Below, one piece after another: positions 7,335 to 17,100 of a stretch of 35,162 nucleotides of DNA; the stretch's first letter is position 1, and each line of letters begins with the position of its first letter. Where the stretch lies: contig CAZIDL010000024.1 of NCBI GenBank assembly GCA_964537825.1, forward strand, positions 1-35,162. Reading direction: 5' to 3'. The notes beneath the pieces are model-generated. The model ran no database searches, had not been told where the DNA came from, and saw only the letters and a list, made by a program, of their open reading frames with translations. Source of the DNA: CAZIDL01 sp964537825. Lineage in GTDB: Bacteria > Bacteroidota > Bacteroidia > Flavobacteriales_D > CAYVSK01. Made by a program: the position numbers and the translations under genes.

Positions 7335-8365
7335 AAGCCATTACCCTCTTCAAGAACGGCGACCCGGAAGAAGCGTTCCGCACGGAAGAACAGATCCACC
7401 CGGATCCGGATCCGAACGAAGTAGTGATCGAAGTGGAAGCCTTCGGATTGAACTTCGCGGATGTGATGGCGCGAAGGGGGGTTTACGGGGATGCCCCACC
7501 CCTTCCCTTCACGCCGGGCTACGAAGTGGTCGGACGCATCGATTCCATGGGAGAGGGCGTTGAACCGACCATGAAGGGGAAACGGGTCGTTGCAATGACC
7601 CGATTCGGGGGATATGCGGAATACGTACGTACCCCCGAGAAAGCTGCTGCCGTGATCCCGGAGGACCTGGACGCCGGGAAAGCCACTGCTCTCGCCACTC
7701 AGTACTGCACGGCTCATTTTGCGGCCGTCGAGATGGCGAACATCCGGGAAGGGGAAAAGATCCTCATCCATAGTGCCTCTGGAGGAGTGGGTATCGCCCT
7801 CACCCAATTGGCCCGCAACAAGGGATGCTTCATTTATGGCACCTCAGGTTCGGCCTGGAAGCTGGACCCGATGAAAGAACAGGGAGTGGACCGAGCGATC
7901 GACCGGGAGACGGAAGATTACGTAAAGGTGGTCCGGGATGAAGAAGGGGGACCCGAACTCGATGCGGTCTTCGACCCCCTGGGAGGAAAGCAATTCAAAC
8001 GGAACCTTTCCCTTTTAGCCCCTTCAGGTCGCCTCGTCGGTTTCGGTGGAGCTGAAAGGGTCGGCAAGAAGGGGCCTCTCGCAACGCTCCGTTTCATCCT
8101 TTCCTTCGGCTTTGTACACCCGGGAAAAGTCCTCATGGCCTCGCGTTCCATAATGGGTCTGAACCTTCTCCGCCTTGCCGATCATGCACCGGAACGGATC
8201 CGTAATTCCATGGATGAGGTGGTCGCAATGACCGAACAAGGGAAGCTGGATCCCGTCGTAGGTGCTAGTTATCCGGCCGAGCGTATCGACGAAGCGCACC
8301 GTGCCCTCGAAGACCGATCAGTGATCGGAAAGGTGGTGGTCCACTGGAAGCAGGGAGGATCTTAG
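7331..8365 (+). CDS. Medium-chain NADPH-dependent oxidoreductase, quinone reductase/VAT1-like
   Basis: 344 residues of the medium-chain dehydrogenase/reductase superfamily. The N-terminal GroES-like half has GLNFADVMARRGVYGD and FTPGYEVVG, without the zinc ligands of true alcohol dehydrogenases. The nucleotide fold has the loop SASGGVGIALTQLA. The C-terminal IDEAHRALEDRSVIGKVVV is family-typical. Closest in pattern are zeta-crystallin/VAT-1-type quinone or enone reductases. The physiological substrate is unknown. ATG overlaps the rsmI stop. It ends 4 bases from the convergent deacetylase gene. Confidence 0.87.
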   Translation: MKAITLFKNGDPEEAFRTEEQIHPDPDPNEVVIEVEAFGLNFADVMARRGVYGDAPPLPFTPGYEVVGRIDSMGEGVEPTMKGKRVVAMTRFGGYAEYVRTPEKAAAVIPEDLDAGKATALATQYCTAHFAAVEMANIREGEKILIHSASGGVGIALTQLARNKGCFIYGTSGSAWKLDPMKEQGVDRAIDRETEDYVKVVRDEEGGPELDAVFDPLGGKQFKRNLSLLAPSGRLVGFGGAERVGKKGPLATLRFILSFGFVHPGKVLMASRSIMGLNLLRLADHAPERIRNSMDEVVAMTEQGKLDPVVGASYPAERIDEAHRALEDRSVIGKVVVHWKQGGS

Positions 8366-8369
8366 GTGC

Positions 8370-8999
8370 TCAACTCGATGAGCCCGGTATTTCAGCAAAG
8401 CTGAAACCACGTTGCGCAAAGTGCTCAAGAACCCTTGGCAAAGCCTCTAAAACTCGCTCCCGAGCCTTTTCACTATCGTGAAAGAGCAAAAGGGAACCGG
8501 GGCGTGCATAACGGACCACCTTCTCTGCACAGGTCTTACCGTCCATTTGCGGATCGAAGTCCCCGCTCAGCACGTCCCACATAACGATGCGGAAATGCGG
8601 CATTAGGGCTTTAGCTTGTTTTGCGCGCAAACGTCCGTAAGGAGGGCGAAAGAACTTGCTCGGGATCTTCTCAGAGGCCCGGTGCACATCCTCAATATAA
8701 GCAGCATTGGAATGCTTGCGCCCGTTCAGGTGATCGTGACCGTGATTTCCGATCCCATGCCCGGCTTCCTGGATCTTTTCCATCATTTCGGGGTGCAAGC
8801 CGGCATTGCGGCCGGTACAGAAAAAGGTGGCCCGTGCATCATAAGCAGCTAAGTGGCCAAGGACCAGGTCGGTCACTTCTGGCATCGGCCCATCGTCAAA
8901 GCTCAGGTAAAGGCGTTTTTCCTCAGAGGGAATACGCCACAGGCGTTGGGGATAGAAAGCCTGGATCGGTTTCGGCGTATGGAACGGATAAAGACGCAG
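8370..8999 (-). CDS. Polysaccharide deacetylase (NodB domain) family protein, probable CTG start
   Basis: 209 residues if started at the CTG at 8999-8997. The first ATG in frame (8885) is internal: it lies directly after the catalytic FDDGP motif (residues 34-38), so starting there would remove the catalytic Asp. The frame is closed by TAA two codons before the CTG, and no ATG, GTG or TTG exists between. The NodB motifs are all present in the longer form: LSFDDGP, the metal-binding pair in NHGHDHLNG (His86, His90), FFRPPYGR and LLLFHDS. Such enzymes remove N- or O-acetyl groups from cell-surface glycans. No signal peptide is visible. It lies 25 bases after the DUF2723 gene on the same strand. 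Confidence 0.82.
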   Translation of the reverse strand: MRLYPFHTPKPIQAFYPQRLWRIPSEEKRLYLSFDDGPMPEVTDLVLGHLAAYDARATFFCTGRNAGLHPEMMEKIQEAGHGIGNHGHDHLNGRKHSNAAYIEDVHRASEKIPSKFFRPPYGRLRAKQAKALMPHFRIVMWDVLSGDFDPQMDGKTCAEKVVRYARPGSLLLFHDSEKARERVLEALPRVLEHFAQRGFSFAEIPGSSS

Positions 9000-9024
9000 C
9001 TCTTATCAGAATGGTTGAACCCGC

Positions 9025-12000
9025 TCATTTAGGCGGGCTCTTGACCTTCGGCTTTTGGCCAGACCTTCCCGGTCTTCGACGTTGCCCGCCCATGTATGGC
9101 TTCAGACGCTCCTTGAAGTTCTTCTTCAACTCATCGCTTCCATGACGTTTAGCAAGACGGTTCAGACTTCGAAGGACGTAAAGGGCTTCCCGTTTTTTGT
9201 TGGAGACCTGTCCATATCCCGAATAGGGAGTAGGAAGTCCTGAATAATAGTCCATGGCCTTTTCATAGCGGTCAAAGAGCTTACGGGCGACTTTTGCTCC
9301 TTCTTTCTTGGCCCCGGCACGGAAGAGTTCACGAGCGGTCATCACCATGATCCGGTTATAGGGAACGTTCCGCTCCGGCATTACTTCGAGGCTCTCCATA
9401 AGCACCTTTTTCGCGCTGTCCTTTTTCCCTTCGCTGTTGAGCTGTGAAGCAAGGTTCGAGAACTGAAGCCGCATGTTGGTGGTCATCCGCCGGTTGTCAT
9501 CATCCATGTAGAGCCACTCTTCCCCGTCCATATTCCCCCATTTGAAGTTCTTCATGAGGTTCGTGTACATCTTGTCCACATGGATACCGCCGTCCACCGC
9601 AGGAGCTGAGTTGTTACCCTTGACGGGGACGAGCCTATAAGCGAGCCCTTCGAGCTGGAAGTATTTTTGGAGCCCCATCGCGGCGCTCCCTCCTACTGTA
9701 ACGGAGAAGTAGATAGGCCGCTCCCAGTCGAAATTGGCCAGGAGGCACATGACCATCATGCTGTTCTTGGTGATCCGACTCCGACCGATGCGCCATTGCA
9801 TCCGATCCACGATCCTGTCCTCCTTGGCTTCCGGAAGCATGTTCTTCTTGCGGATCTTTTCCTTCGGAACATCGATGTAGAAGCGTTTGGAAGGGAAATA
9901 AGCGAACTTGTTACCCCGCCGATTCGACCACTTGTTCTTGTCGTTCATCATGAAATCGACCGCCGCATCGATGTTGAGGTAATACTTCCCGTTGGAACTA
10001 TCCTTGTAAAAGGCCTCCGCGCCATGCTTCTTGACGATCTTCTGAAGGGCATTCTCGCGTTTGGGGATCGGGTCGTTCGGCTTGAACAGGGGCACCATAT
10101 CGCGCGTTCCCTGCCGGTATTTCCGCGAATGCACACCAAAGGGGACGCCCTCGGAATCATAGGCTTTCCGCGCCATCTGATCGATATACCAATCCGTGTT
10201 GAGCAAGCTCAGGTTCACGACCCTCACGTCCGTACGGACCTCCAATACTTCCTGAACATACCACAAGGGGAAGGTATCGTTGTCCCCGTTGGTAAAGAGG
10301 ATCGCGTTCTTCTCACAGGACTTCAGATAATTCGCTGCAAAATCCCGGGCCGTTTCGCGATGGGAGCGGTCGTGATCATCCCAACCATCATCAGCTAGGA
10401 CACAGGGGACCGGTAAGGCAAGTAAACAGGCCAGGACCAAATGCGCATACCGGTTCTCCACGCGCGATCCCACCATGTACATGAAACCGATGGCGAGGAA
10501 GGCCACAACGAAGAAAAAGAAGAGCGCATAGGCGAAGGTCTTGCCGGTGTCCAATAGCAGGGAAAAGACGAGGATACCGCCGACCGGAGCTCCACCGAAT
10601 TGAAGGATCTCCCTCAATTGCGGCATTCGAACGTTCCGGGCAGCATCGAAGAGGGCATACACACCCATTCCCATCCAAATAGCAAAAGCCCAGTAAGAAC
10701 CTACGTTGGTATAGTCCCTTTCACGTGGTTCATGAGGAGGTTGATTCAAATAAGTGACGATGGCGATACCCGTTATCAAAAAGAGCACGAAAACGACCGT
10801 CCAACTCTTTGGAGCACGCCACAATTGGAAGAAGAACCCGATCAAGCCCAGGATGACCGGTAAAAAGTAGAAGGTGTTATAAGCCGGACTTTTTGAGACC
10901 GATGGGGGAAGGCCCTCTTGTGGCCCTAAACGCTGAGAATCGATGAAATCGATCCCGCTTAGCCAGTTGCCTTCAACCAAGCTACCAGCAAACCCCTGAA
11001 CATCGTTCTGGCGCCCGGCAAAGTTCCACAGGAAGTAGCGCCAATACATCCACCCGAGCTGATACTCAAAGTAGTAGTCGAGGTTCTGCCACCATTGAGG
11101 TCGGGGTTTCGTACGCTTCTTGCCACGTCGATCGGTGTACTGGACCTGCTCGAACTTGCCCTCGTCCACCCAGTTCTTGTAATCACTTCCGTGCCGTGGA
11201 TCGTACATCCGTTGGAAGGGTACGGTCCACTTCTCGTTGTAGGTCCTTTTCGTTCGTTTTTTCTTTACTACGTAAGCCGGATGGATCCGAAGATCGCGCC
11301 CCGGGTGTTCCTTGACGTAATTCTTGGCATCGTATTCGCTCTGGTAGGTACGGATGGTCTTATCCCCTCGGCCCGGCTTCACCTGATAGGCTTTCATGTA
11401 CATGTTCCCTTGCTCCTCCTGCCCTTCAACAGGGGCGTTCCAATACTGGCCGAAGAAGATCGGGCGGCTACCGTATTGTTCCCGTTTTAGATAGGAAACG
11501 AGGGTCAGGAGGTTCTCGGGATTGTTCTCATCGATGGGCGGATCCGCTGCAGAGCGTATCAGGATGGTGGCATAGCTGGAGTACCCGATGAGGATCACGG
11601 TAAGAGAAAGCACGATCATGTTGGCCAGCGGCTTCATCATGCGCTGGGTGTAGTAGAGGCCAAAGACCAGAACCCCGAAAAGCAGAAAGAAGTAAATGGC
11701 AGCTCCCAGGTTGAAAGGAGCTCCCATCTGGTTCACCATGACCCGCTCGAACCAACCGGCAAGCTCGAAGATCCCTGTGATGACAACGAGCTGGAAAAGG
11801 ATGATGATAGCTCCAGAGATCACGAGGGTAGCGAGAAGGCCCTGGGCAGAGAACCTGTACTTGCGGAAATAATAGACCAGCGCAATGGCCGGTATGGCAA
11901 GGATGTTCATCAGGTGGACCCCGATGGAGAGGCCGATGATGAAAGCGATCAGGATGATGTAGCGGTTGCTGTGCGGTTCCTCAGCTCTTTGATCCCATTT

Positions 12001-12480
12001 CAGGATGAGCCAGAAAACAGCCGCTGTGAACATAGCGGACATGGCATACACCTCACCCTCCACAGCAGAGAACCAGAACGTATCGGTGAAAATAAAGGCC
12101 GTCGCCCCGATGAAGGCACTCACCAGAATGCCAAGCTGCTGCGGGAAAGCCATATCCTCATCCGATGATTCCGCAACGCGGCGTAAAAGGGCAGTTATGG
12201 ACCAAAAGAGGAAGAGTATCGCGAAAGCGCTACATAATGCGGACATGGAGTTCACCATCATCGCCACGTCCTCCTTGGCAACAAAAGCCGAGAAGACCCG
12301 CGCCACGAGCATGAAGAAAGGTGCCCCGGGTGGGTGCCCTACTTCCAGCTTATAGGCGATAGCGATGTACTCACCGCAATCCCAGAAACTGACCGTCGGC
12401 TCGATCGTCAGAAGATAGACGATAGCAGCGATCAAAAAGACCCCCCAGCCGACGAGATCGTTAAGCTTGTTGAAGCGCAT
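9025..12480 (-). CDS. DUF2723 (TMEM260-like) large membrane glycosyltransferase-type protein
   Basis: 1151 residues. The first 600 or so residues hold many transmembrane helices. The N-terminal luminal motif IEPTVSFWDCGEYIA (27-40, with Asp34 and Glu37) is the signature of DUF2723 and has the position of the acidic motif of GT-C glycosyltransferases. The C-terminal half is soluble and carries the family block with NGDNDTFPLWYVQEV and LLNTDWYIDQM, then alpha-helical repeat-like sequence with a basic tail. The human homologue TMEM260 is a protein O-mannosyltransferase, so the bacterial proteins are thought to glycosylate exported proteins; this is inference here. A polysaccharide deacetylase gene follows 25 bases downstream. 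Confidence 0.88.
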   Translation of the reverse strand: MRFNKLNDLVGWGVFLIAAIVYLLTIEPTVSFWDCGEYIAIAYKLEVGHPPGAPFFMLVARVFSAFVAKEDVAMMVNSMSALCSAFAILFLFWSITALLRRVAESSDEDMAFPQQLGILVSAFIGATAFIFTDTFWFSAVEGEVYAMSAMFTAAVFWLILKWDQRAEEPHSNRYIILIAFIIGLSIGVHLMNILAIPAIALVYYFRKYRFSAQGLLATLVISGAIIILFQLVVITGIFELAGWFERVMVNQMGAPFNLGAAIYFFLLFGVLVFGLYYTQRMMKPLANMIVLSLTVILIGYSSYATILIRSAADPPIDENNPENLLTLVSYLKREQYGSRPIFFGQYWNAPVEGQEEQGNMYMKAYQVKPGRGDKTIRTYQSEYDAKNYVKEHPGRDLRIHPAYVVKKKRTKRTYNEKWTVPFQRMYDPRHGSDYKNWVDEGKFEQVQYTDRRGKKRTKPRPQWWQNLDYYFEYQLGWMYWRYFLWNFAGRQNDVQGFAGSLVEGNWLSGIDFIDSQRLGPQEGLPPSVSKSPAYNTFYFLPVILGLIGFFFQLWRAPKSWTVVFVLFLITGIAIVTYLNQPPHEPRERDYTNVGSYWAFAIWMGMGVYALFDAARNVRMPQLREILQFGGAPVGGILVFSLLLDTGKTFAYALFFFFVVAFLAIGFMYMVGSRVENRYAHLVLACLLALPVPCVLADDGWDDHDRSHRETARDFAANYLKSCEKNAILFTNGDNDTFPLWYVQEVLEVRTDVRVVNLSLLNTDWYIDQMARKAYDSEGVPFGVHSRKYRQGTRDMVPLFKPNDPIPKRENALQKIVKKHGAEAFYKDSSNGKYYLNIDAAVDFMMNDKNKWSNRRGNKFAYFPSKRFYIDVPKEKIRKKNMLPEAKEDRIVDRMQWRIGRSRITKNSMMVMCLLANFDWERPIYFSVTVGGSAAMGLQKYFQLEGLAYRLVPVKGNNSAPAVDGGIHVDKMYTNLMKNFKWGNMDGEEWLYMDDDNRRMTTNMRLQFSNLASQLNSEGKKDSAKKVLMESLEVMPERNVPYNRIMVMTARELFRAGAKKEGAKVARKLFDRYEKAMDYYSGLPTPYSGYGQVSNKKREALYVLRSLNRLAKRHGSDELKKNFKERLKPYMGGQRRRPGRSGQKPKVKSPPK

Positions 12481-12543
12481 AGTCCCTGCTCTCTACCGAG
12501 CGGCCGAATTTATGAATTTTGAACAGGGGGCAGCGGCCGATCA

Positions 12544-13242
12544 TCATCCTCCTTCCTTTTTCGGTGTCGTCGGCACGAAATCCTTAAGATAGAAGGGCTC
12601 GAAAGAAAAGAGGTCCTCGGATCGGCCTTCATCAAAAGCTCGTTCAGCGATAGGGATCATCTGGACAGCCGAAGGGCTGATCTCAGGATGAAAACGGGCC
12701 TCAGGGAGCTCTCTGAGCAACTCCCTGGCTTTCGCTGCTCCGCTACCGATAAAACGCAACCGCCCTTGTCGTTCGATGCCAGGAAAACTGTCGGCATCGA
12801 GGCACAAGGCCTGATCGGATCCGAGGAGCGTACCGGTCCCATCGTGCAAGGTGCAATAGACCTCATCGCGACGGGCATCCAGCATCGGAACGATACGGTC
12901 CTCCTTCCCCAATGCTTCCTTTTCAGCCCATCCGGAGGCCATGAAGTGAAGCGTACGGAGCCCGATCAAAGGAATACCGGATGCATAGGCAAGCCCCTTT
13001 GCCGTGGAAACACCGATCCGGAGGCCGGTATAGGAGCCGGGGCCAGCTCCGACAGCGATCCCGTCCAGGTCTTCAAAGCCCAACCCGTTCGCTTGGAGCA
13101 GTTCACGGATAAAAAGGGTCAACTCCTCCGCGTGGGAGAAATGCTCCCGCTCCGCCTCTCGCAGATCCTCCATCCCACCATCGATACCCAATGCTGTAGA
13201 GCAAGTTCGCGTAGCGGTCTCGATGCAAAGGATCCGTGCCAT
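12544..13242 (-). CDS. tsaB: tRNA threonylcarbamoyladenosine biosynthesis protein TsaB
   Basis: 232 residues. TsaB is the partner of TsaD and TsaE in making t6A37 on ANN-decoding tRNAs. Family marks: MARILCIETATRTCSTAL at the start, FSHAEELTLFIRELL, GAGPGSYTGLRIGVSTAKGL in the ASKHA fold, and LDARRDEVYCTL. The ATG is well supported by the ILCIETAT start. A strong hairpin with a T-run ends five bases before this ATG, leaving no space for a separate promoter, so expression would need read-through from the YceI gene or a promoter inside the hairpin. The stop is 63 bases from the next gene. Confidence 0.93.
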   Translation of the reverse strand: MARILCIETATRTCSTALGIDGGMEDLREAEREHFSHAEELTLFIRELLQANGLGFEDLDGIAVGAGPGSYTGLRIGVSTAKGLAYASGIPLIGLRTLHFMASGWAEKEALGKEDRIVPMLDARRDEVYCTLHDGTGTLLGSDQALCLDADSFPGIERQGRLRFIGSGAAKARELLRELPEARFHPEISPSAVQMIPIAERAFDEGRSEDLFSFEPFYLKDFVPTTPKKEGG

Positions 13243-13247
13243 AGCAT

Positions 13248-13282
13248 AAAAAAAGGGGTAAGAGCAGGACCCTTACCCCTTT
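13248..13282 (-). terminator. Intrinsic terminator-like hairpin between yceI-type gene and tsaB
   Basis: A perfect 11-base inverted repeat (AAAGGGGTAAG at 13252-13262, CTTACCCCTTT at 13272-13282) with a nine-base loop is followed on the minus strand by seven Ts (13254 down to 13248). This is a textbook intrinsic terminator for the upstream YceI gene, whose stop is 19 bases before it. The T-run ends five bases before the tsaB ATG. Confidence 0.87.
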
Positions 13283-13301
13283 CCTTGAGCCTTTCAAAGG
13301 T

Positions 13302-14051
13302 TCAGGAATTCTTTTGATCGCCTTCCTTTCCGCTCTTGGCCATTTTCTTTGCCTTATCGGCCTGTAGGCTAATGCGAAGGTCAACCTTATCGTAGATAAA
13401 GCCGTCCTTAAGGTTGTCAAGGACCGACTTGGATTTGTACTTGATATCCCAACGCGTACGGTCAAAGGAGAATTCGGTGAGTGCCTTCACTTTACCATCT
13501 CCGACCTTGATCCAAGCGGGGATCTCGCTCACGTTCTTCGTGATCCCTTTGATGGTCAGGTTCCCCTGAATGGTATGGCTCGCCTTTTTCTTCATCGTAT
13601 CAAGACCGATCTTCATTGCGGAATCCCCTTCATAGGGCTTGACACCGGTAAGCTCGAACTTGGAAGTGGGGAAACTGTCCACGTTAAAGAAATCCTCGGA
13701 GCGAAGGTGCCCCATCAATTTATTAAAGTGACTGGAGTCCATGTCATCCGTTACATGGATCGTGGTCATGTCGACCACGAAACTCCCTGCCTGTAAAGAA
13801 CCCCCTTTTGCTTTCAAGCTTCCTTTCTTCAGGTCGACCGTACCGTCGTGCTTTCCACTCTGCTTCCGACCGGTCCACTGAAGAGCGCTCTTTTCCTTGT
13901 TCAGTTCATAGGTGGTGCTTCCCTTATCAGCCTGGGCCTTTTCTTTCTCCTCTCCGACCTTGGCCTCCTTGGCAGATTCTCCGCCACAGGCAGTAAGAAG
14001 GGGGAGGAACAAGAATAAACTGCTCTGCTTCAATATATTAGTAAAGTTCAT
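13302..14051 (-). CDS. YceI-family lipoprotein
   Basis: 249 residues. A lipoprotein signal peptide ends in LLTAC (Cys22), followed by a charged linker of about 25 residues. The YceI domain covers about residues 48-235: YELNKEKSALQWTGRK, a conserved HFNKLMGHLRSEDFFN, FPTSKFELTGV, and GNLTIKGITKNVSEIP. YceI folds as a lipocalin-like barrel that binds polyisoprenoids or other amphiphiles. A basic, Lys-rich C-terminus is seen. Role in this cell unknown. Upstream is a 137-base gap with a 7-of-8 box (TTCCTTTG) close to the start; downstream is an intrinsic terminator. Confidence 0.92.
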   Translation of the reverse strand: MNFTNILKQSSLFLFLPLLTACGGESAKEAKVGEEKEKAQADKGSTTYELNKEKSALQWTGRKQSGKHDGTVDLKKGSLKAKGGSLQAGSFVVDMTTIHVTDDMDSSHFNKLMGHLRSEDFFNVDSFPTSKFELTGVKPYEGDSAMKIGLDTMKKKASHTIQGNLTIKGITKNVSEIPAWIKVGDGKVKALTEFSFDRTRWDIKYKSKSVLDNLKDGFIYDKVDLRISLQADKAKKMAKSGKEGDQKNS

Positions 14052-14188
14052 GGGGCTTTGTTCTTTCGTTTTTCAAAGCACAAAGGAAAGGAAATTCGTG
14101 TACAATGAACCCCTTTGAACTTCCCTCTTACTGGAAGATGGCCGATCTATAAAAGCTCAGAGATGTGATCTTCTGTAGCACCTGGACC

Positions 14189-17100
14189 TTAGGGGGCTTC
14201 GATCACAAGTTTGCCACTTGCGAGTTTGCCATCCAGAAGAACGCGGTAGAAATAAACGCCCCTACTGATCCCGCTCAGATCGAAGCCCGAGCGGGTGCCA
14301 CCAACTTTCTCATCAAGGACTTTTTCGCCGAGGGTATTGCGAAGGGTGAAGCGGGCTTTTTCTTGAGAGTCGCGCGAGAGGAGCAGCTTCACGCGGTCCC
14401 TGGCCGGATTCGGCCGGACCTGGACCTCCAGCTCCCCTCTTTGATGCTCCTCTACTGCCGTGCGATCATTGTCGCGCAAGAGGACGCAATAGTCCTCAAT
14501 CTCCCCGTTGGCAGGGTCCGTACAATGAACCGGAAGCCCTCCGGCTTGCATGGCGACCCGCATCCGGGCACCTCCGGAACTTACCGAAGACGGTATGAAG
14601 AGCGTATCGCTGAAGCTCGAGCTGAAACCACTGCTCTCGTAGAACCGTTCCCCGGGATCCTCAAAGGTCCCGCTGCGGTCCGTATCCACCCAGATCCGGG
14701 CGTACTGCGTATTGCCAGCCCCGGAGAACCCGGGTTCAAGGGTGAATACGTACCCTGAATCTTCCCGAAGCTCAACATTGGCGTTCCCATACTGGAGGTA
14801 ACCACCATTATCACCCGAAACGATGGATTCCCCTTCCAACTGAAGACTTTCGATCCATTCCTGAGAAGTGCTGCCACTGATGGCGCAATAAGCGTTCGTC
14901 CGACAGGGAGCACAGTCCGTTTCGAAACTGTCGATCGGAGCAAAGGATGAATAGGCCGTATCGCAGTCCGCCCGGACCCTAAAGGCATACTTATGACATT
15001 CCTGGAGTTCTTCCACTGTCGTATCCGAACCCCCGACCGTGATGTCGTTCCAGGAACTGCTTCCTACGGGGCGGAAGCTCAATTGGTAATCCGTCGCGGA
15101 ATAGACAGCACTCCAATCAAGGGTGATGCTCGAGCTGTCCGAGGCTGTGGCGGTCAACCCCTTCGGAGCATCGCAACATCCATAGGTCTCAAAGCTATCG
15201 ACCGAGCTCCAGGAACTCGTGTCAGATCCGCAATAAGAGCGGACACGGAATTCGTATCCCGTACAGCTTTGCAGACCGTCCACTAGAAGGGAATTCGTTG
15301 AAGAAGTCCAAATGTCGCTCCAAGTCCCCGAATTAAGAGGCTTATAGTGCAACTCCACGGAATCAGCTCCCGCATCTGCATCGTAATGGAGCATCGCGCT
15401 GCTATCGCTCTTCACATTACTGCTCAAGTTGAAAGGAACGTAACAGGATCCCAGCGTATCCTGAGGCCGCATCAACTGGACGCAATATTCCTCCACTTCA
15501 CCCGCAGGAACTGGAGCACAGACCGAAGGAAGGCTGTCGTACTGCATCGAGATGCGCATCCGACTCCCTCCTGAGGAAATGGACGCCGGCAACTGCATGG
15601 TGTCCGTTACTGCACTCGAAACGTCGGACTTTTCAAAGAGGCGCTCGCCCGGGCTGTCAAAAACCCCGTCCCGATCGGTATCGACCCATATCCGAAAAAA
15701 CTCCGGAAAAGAACTTCCACTGAATCCGGGAGTGAGCGTGATCACATAAGCGGAATCCTGCCAAAGGGTCGTGTTCGGCCCTCCTTTGAACAAATAGCCT
15801 CCATTCTCTCCGCTCGTGTTCGAGAGGCCGGCGATATCCACTGCTTCTATCCATTCATAGGTTACGCTCTGCCCTTTTGAGCTGCAATAGGAATTGCTAT
15901 CGCAGGGAGCACAGAGGGTGTTCGTATCCAATACCGAACTGTAGGGAGAATAGCTGGTATCACAATCAGCCCGCACTCTCAGCTCGTAGCGATGGCAGCT
16001 CTTCAGGCCGCTGAGGCTAGTATCGGTCCCTGAAACCACGTAGCCCTTCCAGGAAATGGAGTCGACCGAGCGATATTGGATTTCATAATCAGAAGCACCG
16101 TAGACCGAGTCCCATTCTGTACTGAGGCTCGAATCCCCCTGAGCAGCGACATGAAAACCTGCAGGAGCTTTGCAGCATCCGAGGGTTTTGAAGCCGGAAG
16201 GACCTGCCCAGCCGGTGGTGTCGTTCGGGCAATAGGCCTTTATCCGGAACTCGTATTGGGTGCAGCCCGAAAGACCACTATCGATCATGAAAGAATCCGT
16301 GGAAGTAGTGGTCGCGCTGTCCCAGGTAGCCGCAGCTAGCTCTTTGTACTGAAGTTTCACCGAATCGGCCGTATCGGGAGCCGTATAGGTCAACAACGCA
16401 GAGGAATCGGTCTTCATCTGGGCTTGCAGGTTGTACGGCGTAAAACAACCGGTGTTCGTATCGCAATAACCCAGGGAGTCCATTTCGAGAAGCGCGCGAT
16501 GCATGTTCAACCGACCGTTGGAAACGGTTATTCCGCTCAAAGAAGAGATCGTATCGACCCCTTCCATGATCGCCCTTTTTACGAGCATGGAAGCGCTATC
16601 GGGGTCGTTCTGCACGAGGTTCATGAACTGGGGGCAATCGATGGAATGGAGCAGACCGATCGTACCGGCCACGTGAGGGGAGGCCATGGACGTCCCGGTC
16701 TTCTTCCCATAACTATTGCTGGGCTCCGTGGAAAGGATATCCGTCCCGGGCGCTCCAAGGTCCACGTGCGTGTCGCCATAGCCAGCGGTCGCCCGGGAAT
16801 CATCGTTCTCGGTATTGGTAAGACAGAGGGTATGAGGGCTCGGGCAGGTGCCCGGAACATCGCCATAGGAATCGATATCGACATCTTGATTCGGTCCAGC
16901 GACCGCATTCGTGATCCCATAAGCACCCAATGTATCGTACATCGCACACCATAGCGGGTAATTGGACGGATCCCCACCATCTTTCCCGAACGAAGAATTG
17001 GTGGCGACGATGAACGCTCCCTTGGAACCGTTGGTGCTGTCGTAAAGGTCCCGCATCTTGACCGCATAATCGTAAGCGGCCACAACGGTCGATTCGTTGG

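Noticed and set aside
8390..8406. Perfect seven-base inverted repeat TTTCAGC-AAA-GCTGAAA as a terminator
   Set aside because: It lies inside the deacetylase coding end, with a three-base loop and no T-run in either direction.
9667..10398. Open frame of 243 codons on the plus strand inside the DUF2723 gene
   Set aside because: It lies fully antisense to a strongly conserved protein, has no family features, and is explained by codon bias of the opposite strand.
12688..13317. Open frame of 209 codons antisense to tsaB
   Set aside because: No motif, overlaps the terminator, and tsaB is certain.
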